Shown here piece by piece: positions 52,260 to 60,825 of a stretch of 64,000 nucleotides of DNA (positions within the stretch are counted from its first letter, which is position 1; the number at the start of each line of letters is the position of its first letter). The DNA is taken from NCBI RefSeq assembly GCF_001598375.1, contig NZ_BCYV01000011.1, forward strand, positions 1 through 64,000, read 5' to 3'. Below the pieces are notes generated by a model. That model saw nothing but the letters and a program-made list of their open reading frames with translations. It was not told the origin of the DNA and searched no databases. The position numbers and the translations under genes were made by a program. This DNA comes from Novosphingobium capsulatum NBRC 12533. Its GTDB lineage: Bacteria; Pseudomonadota; Alphaproteobacteria; Sphingomonadales; Sphingomonadaceae.

Positions 52260-53900
52260 TTAGTTTTCGCCACGTGACAGCTCTGCCGCGGGGATAAGCG
52301 TGCGCGCCGCCGGATCGCGCGCAGAGCGGGGAGGCGCGCTGCCTTCCACCAGGCCATCAAGCGCGCGCACGGCGTCGGTCACGAGCGGCACATCGGCCTT
52401 GCCGGCCACGCGCCAGGCATCGCCCTGCGCATCGCGACGCGGGCCATCGGGCAGGAGCCAGGCAGCATCGAGTGCGCCCAGCGCGGCCAGTACCTGCACC
52501 TTGGCAAGATAGGCGCCGGCCACCCCATCGTTGTAGGCGCTGCGCGCCTGGAGCAGTTCGCGCGCCAGTTGCAGCACGTCGAGCGTGGTGAACATGCCCG
52601 CCCGCTCTTGCAGCACGGCGCCATCATAGGCGTTTTGCGCAGAGGCCACCGCCTTGGCGAGGGTGTCGATCGCGGCGGTCTGGGCCTGCCAATCGTTCCA
52701 TGCGCCGGCAAGGGCCGCACGATTTTCGCGCAAGGTGGCGTCCATCAGGCGCCAATCGGCATCATTGGCCGCTTGCGCGGCGTGTACGCGCGCGGCGCGC
52801 TCGCCACTGTCAAACAGGGGACCAGACAGCGTGACCACGCCCTTGATCTCGGTCTGGCGCAAGGTATCGGAATAGTTGGAAAAGCCGGCCGAGTAGGGCA
52901 GCAGGGCTGCCGTCCCCTGGAAATCGACGCGCGGGCGGCGCTCCGCTCTGGCTGCTTCCACGCTGGCGCGCGAGGCGCGCTCGCGCTCCTGCGCGGCATG
53001 GATCAGCGGATTGTGCCCCTCAGCATAGGCATAGGCTTCTTCCAGATCGGCCACCGGCAATTGCAGCGGGGGTGGCGGCGCAAGATCGCCCGGCCGCGTG
53101 CCGACCATGCGCAGGAATGCAGCCTCGGCCGTGCCGGCGTCGCGCTGCGCGGCAAGCAATTGCACGCGGCCCAGTTCTACCCTGGTTTCCACCTGCTGGA
53201 TATCGGTGGCGGTCACCTCGTGCGCGGCCAGGCGCGCGCGATTGTCGGTCAATTCGCGGGTCAGCGCAGCCAGGTTGTCTGCGGCGATGGCCACGGCCGT
53301 GCGGGTGCGGCGCAGGCCGACAAAGGCATCGGCCGCATCGAGCAGGGCTTGCTGTTCGGCCGATTGCAGCACGGCCTGCTGATAGGCGGCCTGGGCGCGT
53401 GCGCCGCGTTCGTTGGCAAACGACCGGCCAAAGCTGAACAAGGGTTGGGTCAACACGGCCGTGGCGGTAGATGTCCAACCGCTGCGGCCCAGAAACACGC
53501 CCTTGGCAATTTCGAACCGGTCGCGCGTCCAGCCATAGGTCAGGGCATAGTCCAGCTTGGGGCCATAGCCGGCGCGTGCCTGTGCCACGCCCCAGGCGCT
53601 GCTCTGCGTGCTGCTGCGCTGGGCCAGCAGGGCCGGCGATGTCCAATAGGCATAGCGCAGGGCATCGGTCAGCGTGGAAACCGGCCGGCCTGACAGCGCG
53701 CCTTCGGCGATGTCTGCCGGGGTTTCGGGCGGCAGGCCGGCGCTGCGATCGATATCGACCGCCTCCTGCGCCCGAGCGGTGGGCATAAGCAGGGCCAGTG
53801 CGGCCGTGGCGCAGGCCCAATGCAGGTTTAGGCGCAGGTTTAGGTGCAGGCGTGACCGGCGCACGCAGACGGGGCGCAGATGGCGCAGGGCAGGGCGCAT
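52260..53900 (-). CDS. TolC family outer membrane protein of a type I secretion system
   Basis: 546 residues. It has a signal sequence starting after a basic N-terminus (RRSRLHLNLRLNLH, encoded by an internal 12-base tandem repeat) and two TolC/OEP repeats with long helices. The type I secretion form is recognised by LTDALRYAYWTSPALLAQR near residue 65 and GYGPKLDYALTYG. It forms the outer membrane channel. ATG at 53900 with AGGGGG upstream; 14 bases after the HlyD stop. The downstream neighbour is the chemoreceptor. Confidence 0.88.
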   Translation of the reverse strand: MRPALRHLRPVCVRRSRLHLNLRLNLHWACATAALALLMPTARAQEAVDIDRSAGLPPETPADIAEGALSGRPVSTLTDALRYAYWTSPALLAQRSSTQSSAWGVAQARAGYGPKLDYALTYGWTRDRFEIAKGVFLGRSGWTSTATAVLTQPLFSFGRSFANERGARAQAAYQQAVLQSAEQQALLDAADAFVGLRRTRTAVAIAADNLAALTRELTDNRARLAAHEVTATDIQQVETRVELGRVQLLAAQRDAGTAEAAFLRMVGTRPGDLAPPPPLQLPVADLEEAYAYAEGHNPLIHAAQERERASRASVEAARAERRPRVDFQGTAALLPYSAGFSNYSDTLRQTEIKGVVTLSGPLFDSGERAARVHAAQAANDADWRLMDATLRENRAALAGAWNDWQAQTAAIDTLAKAVASAQNAYDGAVLQERAGMFTTLDVLQLARELLQARSAYNDGVAGAYLAKVQVLAALGALDAAWLLPDGPRRDAQGDAWRVAGKADVPLVTDAVRALDGLVEGSAPPRSARDPAARTLIPAAELSRGEN

Positions 53901-53914
53901 GGCGGAAATCCCCC

Positions 53915-55267
53915 TCAATTGTCGCGGAAAGCGCGCATGAACTGGTCACGCAGTGGCTTGGTGACATAGGACAGCAGCGACCGGTTGCCGGTCTCGATAT
54001 AGGTTTCGGCGGGCATCCCGCTGCGCAGCGCCAGCCCCTCACGCTCCACGGCCGCCTGGTCGACCGCAATGCGCACGGTGTAATAGGCCTGGCGCGTTTC
54101 CTGGTTGTCTGTCCGATCGGTGGCGACATAGATCACCCGGCCGGGAATTTCCGGGGTCGCGGCGCGGTTGAACGCGGAAAACCGCACCCGCGCCGCCTGG
54201 CCCACGCGCACCTGGTCGATGTCGGCGGGGCTGACCGAGGCTTCGACGACCATGACATCGTGATCGGGTACGATTTCCATGATCGGCTCGGCTGGCCGTA
54301 CGACATCGCCGATCGCGGCAAAGGCAATCTTTTCGATCGTGCCGGAATAGGGCGCGCGGATTTCGCTGCGGTCCTTCTGGTCCGATGCGCTGACCTTGCG
54401 CAGCTGCTGCTGGTTGAGCGCGGTATTGACCTGGGCCAGATCGGTGCCGGCCTGGACGCGGCGGGTCTGCACCGTCTGGATCGACTGCTCCTGCGCTTCG
54501 GTAATGCGGGCGCGGGTCTGGGCGATCTGCGCCTGCAACTGCGCCACTTGCCCGTCGATATCCACGGCTGTGCGTTCCAGCTGGTTCAGGCGGTTGATCG
54601 TGACCAACTGCTTGTCCCACAGGTCGCGCACACCCTGGCGTTCCGGCTCGATCAGGTGGCGTTGCTGGCGCAGGGCATCGATCTGGGCCTGAAGCCCGGT
54701 GATCTGCTGGTTGTATTGCGCCACGCGCGCGGCGAGCTGGGCGCGCAACTGACCTTCTTCGGTCTGGCGCATGGCGAACAGGTGCTGTTCGTCGGCCATG
54801 GCCTTGGCCGCACTGGGGTTGCCCGCTCGCAACAGGTCGGCCGGAAAGACCACCTGGCCCAGGCCCAGCCGCTCTGCTTCCAGCCTGGCTTTCTGCGCCA
54901 GCAGCTGTTCCACGGTGAGGTTGGAATAGGTGGCATCAGCGCCGGTCACCCGGTCATCCAGCCTCATCAGCAGCTCACCCTGGCGCACATGTTGGCCATT
55001 GATCACCGCGATCGTGGTGATGACGCCGCCTGTGGGATGGGCAATGCGCTTGACCCTGCTTTCCACGCCCACCTGGCCACCGCCGATCACCGCGCCACCG
55101 ATAGGCACGATCGCAGCCAGGGCGAACAGCAGGGCCATCAGCCCGGCGAGGGCAAACACCAGCCGCACCAGCAGGCGTGGGGCAAGGGGGCGCGGCGCGC
55201 TGGGCTGGTCGATCCACAGTGCCGGCAGCAATTGCCGCATGGCCTCGGGAGAGAGCGGGGCGTTCAT
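53915..55267 (-). CDS. HlyD family membrane fusion protein of a type I secretion system
   Basis: 450 residues. One N-terminal membrane segment (about 32-55), then a biotinyl-lipoyl-like region, a long coiled coil (about 120-290, e.g. NQQITGLQAQIDALRQQRH) and a beta-barrel with the C-terminal HlyD signature region IPGRVIYVATDRTDNQ. Connects the ABC exporter to TolC. Its ATG overlaps the ATPase stop by four bases. Confidence 0.92.
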   Translation of the reverse strand: MNAPLSPEAMRQLLPALWIDQPSAPRPLAPRLLVRLVFALAGLMALLFALAAIVPIGGAVIGGGQVGVESRVKRIAHPTGGVITTIAVINGQHVRQGELLMRLDDRVTGADATYSNLTVEQLLAQKARLEAERLGLGQVVFPADLLRAGNPSAAKAMADEQHLFAMRQTEEGQLRAQLAARVAQYNQQITGLQAQIDALRQQRHLIEPERQGVRDLWDKQLVTINRLNQLERTAVDIDGQVAQLQAQIAQTRARITEAQEQSIQTVQTRRVQAGTDLAQVNTALNQQQLRKVSASDQKDRSEIRAPYSGTIEKIAFAAIGDVVRPAEPIMEIVPDHDVMVVEASVSPADIDQVRVGQAARVRFSAFNRAATPEIPGRVIYVATDRTDNQETRQAYYTVRIAVDQAAVEREGLALRSGMPAETYIETGNRSLLSYVTKPLRDQFMRAFRDN

Positions 55268-57006
55268 CGTGCGGCCTCCTGCGCCAGTCGGCCCGGCGCC
55301 GGGGCACTGGCCGTGGCGGTGCTGTCGTTTGCCTGCAGAGTGCGCTGCATCACGGCGTCGCGTTCGCCGAAATCGACAAGGCGGCCATTCTGCATCACCG
55401 CGACATGGCTGATCGGGCCGAGCGTGGCCGGGCGATGGGTGATCATGATCACGATGCCACCCCGCTGGCGCATGTCCATCACGGCGCGGTTGAGCGCGGC
55501 ATCACCCACGGCATCAAGGTTGGAATTCGCCTCGTCCAGGATCAGCAGATGCGGGTTGCCATAAAGCGCGCGGGCCAGGCCCACCCGCTGGCGCTGCCCG
55601 GCGGAAAGCTCGCTGCCCCCGGCGGACACCGGCGTGTCATAGCCATCGGGCAGGGCCAGGATCGCCTCGTGCAGGCTGGCGGCGCGCGCCGCGGCCATCA
55701 CCCCGTCGGACGTTGCGGCCGGATCGAACCGGGCGATGTTCTGGCCCACCGTGCCATCGATCAGATCGACCGTTTGCGGCACATAGCCAAAGGCACTGCC
55801 CAGCGCTTCGGCATCCCACTGGTCTGGCGTGGCGCCATCCAGCCGCACCTCACCACGCTGCGGTTTCCAGATGCCCAGGATGCCACGCACCAGTGTCGTC
55901 TTGCCCGCGGCACTCGGGCCGATCACGGCCAGGGCCTGACCAGGTTGCAGCGACAGCGACACGCCCTGGACGGTGAAGCGCTGCGTGCCCGGTGGCGCCA
56001 CCCACAGATCGCGCAGGGCAAGTTCTCCGCGCGGGCGATCGAGTGTTACCTGGCGTTCGGGCGGGCGGCGGAACGTGGTGATCGCCTGGACGATCCGGCT
56101 CCAACCGCTGCGTGCGGCCACCAGCCCTTTCCAGTTGGCAATCGCGGAATCGACCGGCGCCAGGGCGCGGCCCGAGAGCACCGAGGATGCCAGGATCACG
56201 CCGCCGCTGGCCTTGTCATCGATCACCAGCAGCGCGCCCACGGTCAGGATGATCGATTGCAGCAGCATGCGGAACGTGCGGCTGGCCCCCCCCAGGCGCG
56301 AGACGGTGCGCGCCAGTGCCGATTGCGCGGCAATGAACTGGCTTTCCCAACCAGAGGTGCGCGACACGAGGCGATCCTGCATGCCCATGGCAAAGGCGGA
56401 TTCGGCAAACCGGATTTCGGAAAGCGTGGCGGCGCTGCGCTGCCCGGTGATCATCGCCAACTCGCGCGAGGCGGTTTGCGTGCGACGGTTGGACAGTAGC
56501 GCCAACACTGCCATCACCATGACCCCGGCCAGCGCGGTCAGCCCCAGCCACCAGTGCAGTGCGGCCAGCACCACCAGGAACATCACCACCCAGGGCAGGT
56601 CGATCAGCGCAACCGGGCCGGCGCCAGCCAGAAACGTGTGCACCGCGTCCAGGTCGCGGGCAAACTGCAGCCCATCGCCCTTGTCCGGCCCCGCGCGCAG
56701 CGGGCGGGCGACCGTGGCATAGTGGACAGCACCGAACAGATCATCGTGCACGCCATTGGCAACGCCCAGCAGCGCCTCTGCCCGAATTGCCTCGAAAACC
56801 GCTTGAAATACGTAGATCAGCACCAGCATGACAAACAGCCCCACCAAGGTGGGAATGCTTCGGCTGGGCAGAACCGAATCGTAAACCAGCATCATGTAGC
56901 CCGACCCGGCAAAGACCAGGACGTTCAACAGCAGGCTGGCCACGGCGACCAATCCAAGATTTCCGCGATATCTGCGCAGGAACAGGCGCAGCATTTGCCG
57001 ATCCAC
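55264..57006 (-). CDS. Type I secretion ABC permease/ATPase
   Basis: 580 residues. Six N-terminal membrane segments, then the nucleotide-binding domain with Walker A GPSAAGKTTL (about 362), Q-loop, signature LSAGQRQRVGLARAL (about 464) and Walker B HLLILDEANSN. This is the HlyB/PrtD-type exporter without peptidase domain (PrtD-like). The GTG at 57006 (VDRQMLRLFL), with a G-rich region upstream, is likely; the frame is open to 57060. The three genes form an operon; no RTX-type substrate or its modifying enzyme is visible in the window. Confidence 0.9.
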   Translation of the reverse strand: MDRQMLRLFLRRYRGNLGLVAVASLLLNVLVFAGSGYMMLVYDSVLPSRSIPTLVGLFVMLVLIYVFQAVFEAIRAEALLGVANGVHDDLFGAVHYATVARPLRAGPDKGDGLQFARDLDAVHTFLAGAGPVALIDLPWVVMFLVVLAALHWWLGLTALAGVMVMAVLALLSNRRTQTASRELAMITGQRSAATLSEIRFAESAFAMGMQDRLVSRTSGWESQFIAAQSALARTVSRLGGASRTFRMLLQSIILTVGALLVIDDKASGGVILASSVLSGRALAPVDSAIANWKGLVAARSGWSRIVQAITTFRRPPERQVTLDRPRGELALRDLWVAPPGTQRFTVQGVSLSLQPGQALAVIGPSAAGKTTLVRGILGIWKPQRGEVRLDGATPDQWDAEALGSAFGYVPQTVDLIDGTVGQNIARFDPAATSDGVMAAARAASLHEAILALPDGYDTPVSAGGSELSAGQRQRVGLARALYGNPHLLILDEANSNLDAVGDAALNRAVMDMRQRGGIVIMITHRPATLGPISHVAVMQNGRLVDFGERDAVMQRTLQANDSTATASAPAPGRLAQEAAR

Positions 57007-57128
57007 GTTGTAACACCCCCACAAGGCCCTTGTTGCCTTGCGGGTATAGCAGTGTGGCATCAGGCCATTCCGGCAGATGCTTCCGGCTCGGAACTATAAC
57101 GCTGTGATCAGGCCCGTTACGTGGCGTT

Positions 57129-58112
57129 TCAGGCGGCTTCTGCCGCCGTGCAGGCGCGGGCGCCAACGATCAGCATCTCACACCAGACCCCGCGCGGATC
57201 GAACATGAGATCGACTGCTTCGAGCCCCGGCTGCGCGCGCAGCAGGTGCGATCCCGTGCCCTGGTGGGCGGGTGGGCTGACCAGCGGCCCACCCGATTCC
57301 TTCCACAGCAGGTAGAGCCGGTCACCATCGGGTGCCAGAAACCAGCGCAGATCGACCCAGCCGGCGGGATCGGACAGCGCGCCGTGCTTGATCGCATTGG
57401 TGCACAGCTCGTGCACCGCCATGATCAGCGGAATGCAGCTTGGCTCGGGCACTGTGCAGGGAGTGCCGCTCAGGCGGATGCGTGATCCCTGGCCGAAGGG
57501 GCCGATAGTGCGCTCGATCAGTTCGGGAAGATGCCCTTCGGCTTCGGTGCCGATGCGCAGCAGGTCGCTGGCTTTGGCCAGGCTGTCCAGGCGGTGGGAA
57601 AACTCGCGGAAGAAATCGAGCGGGTTTTCGGCACGTGGCCCACGCGCCGACAGGGCCTGGATTATCGACAGCAGGTTGCGGCAACGGTGGCGCAATTCGC
57701 GGTTGAAGGTGTCCTGCTGGCGGTTGACGGCGTCAAGTTCGCGCACCGTGGTGCGCGCCACTATCGCCATGCCCATGACCAGGACCACGCAGGCGGCGCC
57801 CACCAGCAGCGACACGAGCGGCCGACCGTGCCAGGCGATGCCCATGATCGATCCGGCAAACAGCCACTGCGCCACGGCAAACGAGGCGAACACGGCCAGC
57901 ATGGCAAAACCCTGTTCCAGCAGCAGCGCGGCGATCAGCACCGTGGGCCAGAACGCGAGGAACGGCATCACCGCAGGTTGCGGCTCTATCACCAGGCGCA
58001 GGAGCGACGGCACGAACACCAGAAGGGCGCACAGGATCGCCTGTTGCAGTGCGCTGCGCTGCCGGATCAGCGCGGCGCGCATCATGCCGGAAACCCCGGT
58101 CAGAACTTTCAT
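57129..58112 (-). CDS. HWE-type sensor histidine kinase
   Basis: 327 residues. Four hydrophobic segments (about 25-120) form the membrane part. The kinase core begins with the H box ELRHRCRNLLSII (His about 141), as in HWE/HisKA_2 kinases, and the N box HELCTNAIKHG (about 235). HWE kinases are typical in alphaproteobacteria. No response regulator is adjacent. The 5' region has a CtrA-like GTAA-N7-TTAA. Confidence 0.85.
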   Translation of the reverse strand: MKVLTGVSGMMRAALIRQRSALQQAILCALLVFVPSLLRLVIEPQPAVMPFLAFWPTVLIAALLLEQGFAMLAVFASFAVAQWLFAGSIMGIAWHGRPLVSLLVGAACVVLVMGMAIVARTTVRELDAVNRQQDTFNRELRHRCRNLLSIIQALSARGPRAENPLDFFREFSHRLDSLAKASDLLRIGTEAEGHLPELIERTIGPFGQGSRIRLSGTPCTVPEPSCIPLIMAVHELCTNAIKHGALSDPAGWVDLRWFLAPDGDRLYLLWKESGGPLVSPPAHQGTGSHLLRAQPGLEAVDLMFDPRGVWCEMLIVGARACTAAEAA

Positions 58113-58164
58113 CTGCGCCCCTTTGACCCTGGCCGCGCCGGGCGAATCCCTGCGGCGGATCTTT

Positions 58165-58179
58165 GTAAAACAGTGTTAA
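58165..58179. promoter_or_regulatory. CtrA-like box upstream of the HWE kinase gene
   Basis: GTAA-N7-TTAA, reading as TTAA-N7-TTAC on the minus strand, 53-67 bases upstream of the kinase ATG. It matches the CtrA consensus TTAA-N7-TTAA except one base. Confidence 0.35.
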
Positions 58180-58240
58180 CGCCATTGCCGGCGAACCGCA
58201 GCCCTTTTTCCGTTTGCGCCGGGCCAATTGGCCCAAATAA

Positions 58241-58615
58241 CTAGGGCTGGCGGGGGCGGGACAGCCTTAATGCGGCCTCGATCTCCAGCAGGCTGCAGAG
58301 CAAGGCGCGCTCTTCCAGGCCAAGCGCCTGGCTGCGTTGCAGCGTGGTGCGGCACAGTGCGAGCAGGCTGGCGGGATGCCGCGCTAGCGTGGCGCGGAAT
58401 GCGTCCAGCGAGGGCGGGGTGGTGGGCAGATCTGCTGGCGACCCCGCCGGAACGATCAAGGCGTCTTCGGTGGCGGCGGCGGCGCGCACGCGCCACAGGA
58501 CGGCAACCGCGCGGTCCACCATCGCGCGCACCAGATCGCCTGCCGCCTCTCCCGATGCGCGGGCTTTGAGTTTCTGGCGATAGCGGCGTTGCCGTTCGGC
58601 ATTGGTCAGGGCCAT
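58241..58615 (-). CDS. Unknown small protein
   Basis: 124 residues, no signal or membrane segment. It begins ALTNAERQRRYRQKLKARA, a basic N-terminus of the kind seen in many short phage-like or DNA-associated hypotheticals, followed by an Ala-rich helical body with Leu/Arg heptad patterns. No domain is recognised. It is alone and in the same direction as the HWE kinase. Start ATG at 58615. Confidence 0.6.
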   Translation of the reverse strand: MALTNAERQRRYRQKLKARASGEAAGDLVRAMVDRAVAVLWRVRAAAATEDALIVPAGSPADLPTTPPSLDAFRATLARHPASLLALCRTTLQRSQALGLEERALLCSLLEIEAALRLSRPRQP

Positions 58616-58821
58616 GACCCTGCCTAGACGGGGTTTGGCAAGGCTTGAAAAGCCCGGTCAGCCCCTTGCGTAACCATCCCTATCGATGGCTCCTGCACCA
58701 CTTATCCCTCGCTTTTGCCGCTTTTGACATGCGTCAAGGAGGCGGCGCGCGGCTGGGCTATCTTGCACAGGTGGCCCGATCCGTCACCGGACCAGGGCGG
58801 ATGGGCATGGAGGATGCAGCG

Positions 58822-59229
58822 ATGACCAATCCTGAAAGTATGGCACTGCGGCGCGGGATCGCCGGCACGCTGCTGTTCGATGGTGAACTCGCCAGCCGCG
58901 GTTTCGAACTCAATGCCATGTGCTTTTCATTCAACGACACGGCCAATCGCGCCGCATTCCTGGCCGACGAAGACGCCTACTGCCGGCGCTATAACCTTAC
59001 GCCCGAACAGCGCGATGCGGTGGCGCGGCGCGATGTGCTGGCGATGATCGAGGCAGGTGGCAATGTCTATTACCTGGCCAAGCTGGCGGGTATCTTCGGC
59101 CTCAACGTGCAAGATCTCGGTGCCTTGCAAACCGGCATGAGCGTGGCCGAATTCAAGCAATACCTGCTCGACCAGGGCGAGGCCGCGGGCTGCGCCCCGG
59201 CCAGCAACGACGTGGGAGTGGCGGCATGA
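58822..59229 (+). CDS. ligA: LigA-like small subunit of a 4,5-extradiol dioxygenase
   Basis: 135 residues. Matches the alpha subunit of protocatechuate 4,5-dioxygenase: GELASRGFELNAMCFSF, FLADEDAYC and KLAGIFGLNVQDLG. It does not bind iron but shapes the active site with LigB. The frame is open from 58645, but the ATG at 58822 has GGAGG eight bases upstream. The stop overlaps ligB by four bases. No other protocatechuate genes are in the window, so the true substrate could be a related catechol. Confidence 0.87.
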   Translation: MTNPESMALRRGIAGTLLFDGELASRGFELNAMCFSFNDTANRAAFLADEDAYCRRYNLTPEQRDAVARRDVLAMIEAGGNVYYLAKLAGIFGLNVQDLGALQTGMSVAEFKQYLLDQGEAAGCAPASNDVGVAA

Positions 59230-60071
59230 GCGCGCAGATCATCGGTGGCTATTTCAGCAGCCACGTTCCCGGCATCGGCGGCGCGATTGCGCGCGGCGCC
59301 CAGGCAGAGCCCTATTGGAAGCCGTTCTTCGATGGCTATCCACCGGTGCGCACGTGGCTGGCGCAGGCGCGCCCGGACGTGGCCATTGTGTTCTACAACG
59401 ATCATGGGCTCAACTTCTTCCTCGATGCCATGCCCACGTTCGCGGTGGGCGCAGCGGCGGCCTATCCCAACGAGGATGAAGGCTGGGGCCTGCCGGTTTA
59501 CAAGACTTTCCAAGGCGATCCCGGGCTTTCCTGGCACATTATCGAGGAACTGGTCGGCAGCGGGTTCGACATCACGATGTGCCAGAAGATGAAGGTCGAC
59601 CACGCCCTGTCGATCCCGTTCGAGCTCGCCTATCCCGACGTGGCGGCCTGGCCGGTGAAGATCGTGCCGATTGCGATCAACACCGTGCAATACCCGCTAC
59701 CTTCGCCGCAGCGCTGCTATGATCTGGGCCGTGCCGTGCACCGCGCGTTCCAATCCTGGCAGGATGACACACGCGTGGTGGTGATCGGATCGGGCGGCTT
59801 GTCGCATCAGCTGGATGGCGCGCGCGCCGGGTTCATCAATGCCGACTATGACCGCTTCTGCCTCGATCACCTGGCCAACGATCCCGAGGCGCTGTTGCGC
59901 CATTCGACGGAAGAGGTTGCCGCGATCGCCGGCACGCAAGGGGTGGAGATCGTCAACTGGATCGCCGCGCGTGGCGCGCTGGGCCAGGGGCCGCATGCCG
60001 AAGTGACGCGGAATTATCACATCCCGATCAGCAATACGGCCGCAGCAACGCTGGTGTTGACCCCGACCTGA
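59226..60071 (+). CDS. ligB: LigB-like catalytic subunit of a class III extradiol dioxygenase
   Basis: 281 residues. Iron ligands of the LigB family are visible as His in SSHVPG (about 13), His in YNDHGLN (about 60) and Glu in GVEIVNW (about 240). The catalytic His is in GGLSHQLDG (about 198). It opens a catechol ring next to the hydroxyls (protocatechuate to 4-carboxy-2-hydroxymuconate semialdehyde in the type member). The sequence has diverged from Sphingobium LigB, so gallate or another catechol is possible. A terminator-like hairpin follows. Confidence 0.88.
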   Translation: MSAQIIGGYFSSHVPGIGGAIARGAQAEPYWKPFFDGYPPVRTWLAQARPDVAIVFYNDHGLNFFLDAMPTFAVGAAAAYPNEDEGWGLPVYKTFQGDPGLSWHIIEELVGSGFDITMCQKMKVDHALSIPFELAYPDVAAWPVKIVPIAINTVQYPLPSPQRCYDLGRAVHRAFQSWQDDTRVVVIGSGGLSHQLDGARAGFINADYDRFCLDHLANDPEALLRHSTEEVAAIAGTQGVEIVNWIAARGALGQGPHAEVTRNYHIPISNTAAATLVLTPT

Positions 60072-60117
60072 CAGCTTGGCAGGTTTGGCCCGTGCCCGTG
60101 GCATACGGGCCGATAGG

Positions 60118-60158
60118 CCGGCGCGTCTTCCTGGGGGGGAGGGCGCGCCGGTTCTCTT
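60118..60158 (+). terminator. Terminator after ligB
   Basis: Eight-bp stem CCGGCGCG/CGCGCCGG with an 18-base loop (60118-60151) followed by TTCTCTTT. A smaller stem GGCCCGT/ACGGGCC (60087-60111) precedes it. It lies between ligB and the convergent response regulator. Confidence 0.6.
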
Positions 60159-60185
60159 TGGCAGCCCTCGCGGTGGTCTACGGTC

Positions 60186-60812
60186 TTAGTCTGCCATGTC
60201 GTTGACGGCCATCAGGGCCAGCTCGGTGCGGTTGTCGATGCCCAGCTTCTGGTACATGGCGTGAAGGTAAACCTTCACGGTGCCTTCGCCGATATTCAGT
60301 TCCGCGCCGATATCGCGATTGCGCATGCCGCGCGCCACCAGGCGGGCGATGCGCCGCTCGCGTGGGTTCAGGCGATCGAGCGGCCCGGTGCCCTCGGGAT
60401 GAAGCGACAGGTCAAGCGCGCGCTGCAGAAGGTCTGCCGAAATGGCCCGTTCGCCTTCCTCCACCTTGGCCAGCACATCGATCAGTTCATCGCCGGCGCC
60501 ATCCTTGGAGACGATGCCCTCGACGCCCGCGCGCATCACCGCCAGCAGATTGCGATCGGTCAGCTCGGCAGTCAGCAGCACGACCCGCCGCCGATCGCCC
60601 CGGGCCCGCAGCGTTTCGAGCACCTGGACCCCGTTCATGCCGGGCATGTTGATATCCAGCACGACGATTTCGGGATCGTGGGTGGCGATCGCGTCCAGCG
60701 TTTCCTCGCCGCTGGCCGTGGCGGCGACCACTTTGAAGCGGCTATCGCGCAGCACGGCGGCAACGCCAGCGCGGATAAAGCCGTGGTCGTCAGCAACAAG
60801 GATCGTGGTCAT
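60186..60812 (-). CDS. NarL/FixJ-type response regulator
   Basis: 208 residues. Receiver with ADDH, phospho-Asp in VVLDINMPG (about 54) and Lys in IVSKDGAG; then a LuxR-type HTH (about 140-205) with LNPRERRIARLVARGMRNRDIG. Paired with the sensor kinase upstream (stop to start 13 bases). Targets are unknown; the neighbouring ligAB transcript is a possibility. ATG at 60812. Confidence 0.9.
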   Translation of the reverse strand: MTTILVADDHGFIRAGVAAVLRDSRFKVVAATASGEETLDAIATHDPEIVVLDINMPGMNGVQVLETLRARGDRRRVVLLTAELTDRNLLAVMRAGVEGIVSKDGAGDELIDVLAKVEEGERAISADLLQRALDLSLHPEGTGPLDRLNPRERRIARLVARGMRNRDIGAELNIGEGTVKVYLHAMYQKLGIDNRTELALMAVNDMAD

Positions 60813-60825
60813 GCCTTCAGGCCTG

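Noticed and set aside
53820..53860. CRISPR-like repeat
   Set aside because: Only two 12-base units and inside a coding region; no spacers.
53798..55564. 588-codon plus-strand frame opposite HlyD
   Set aside because: Shadow of the fusion protein gene.
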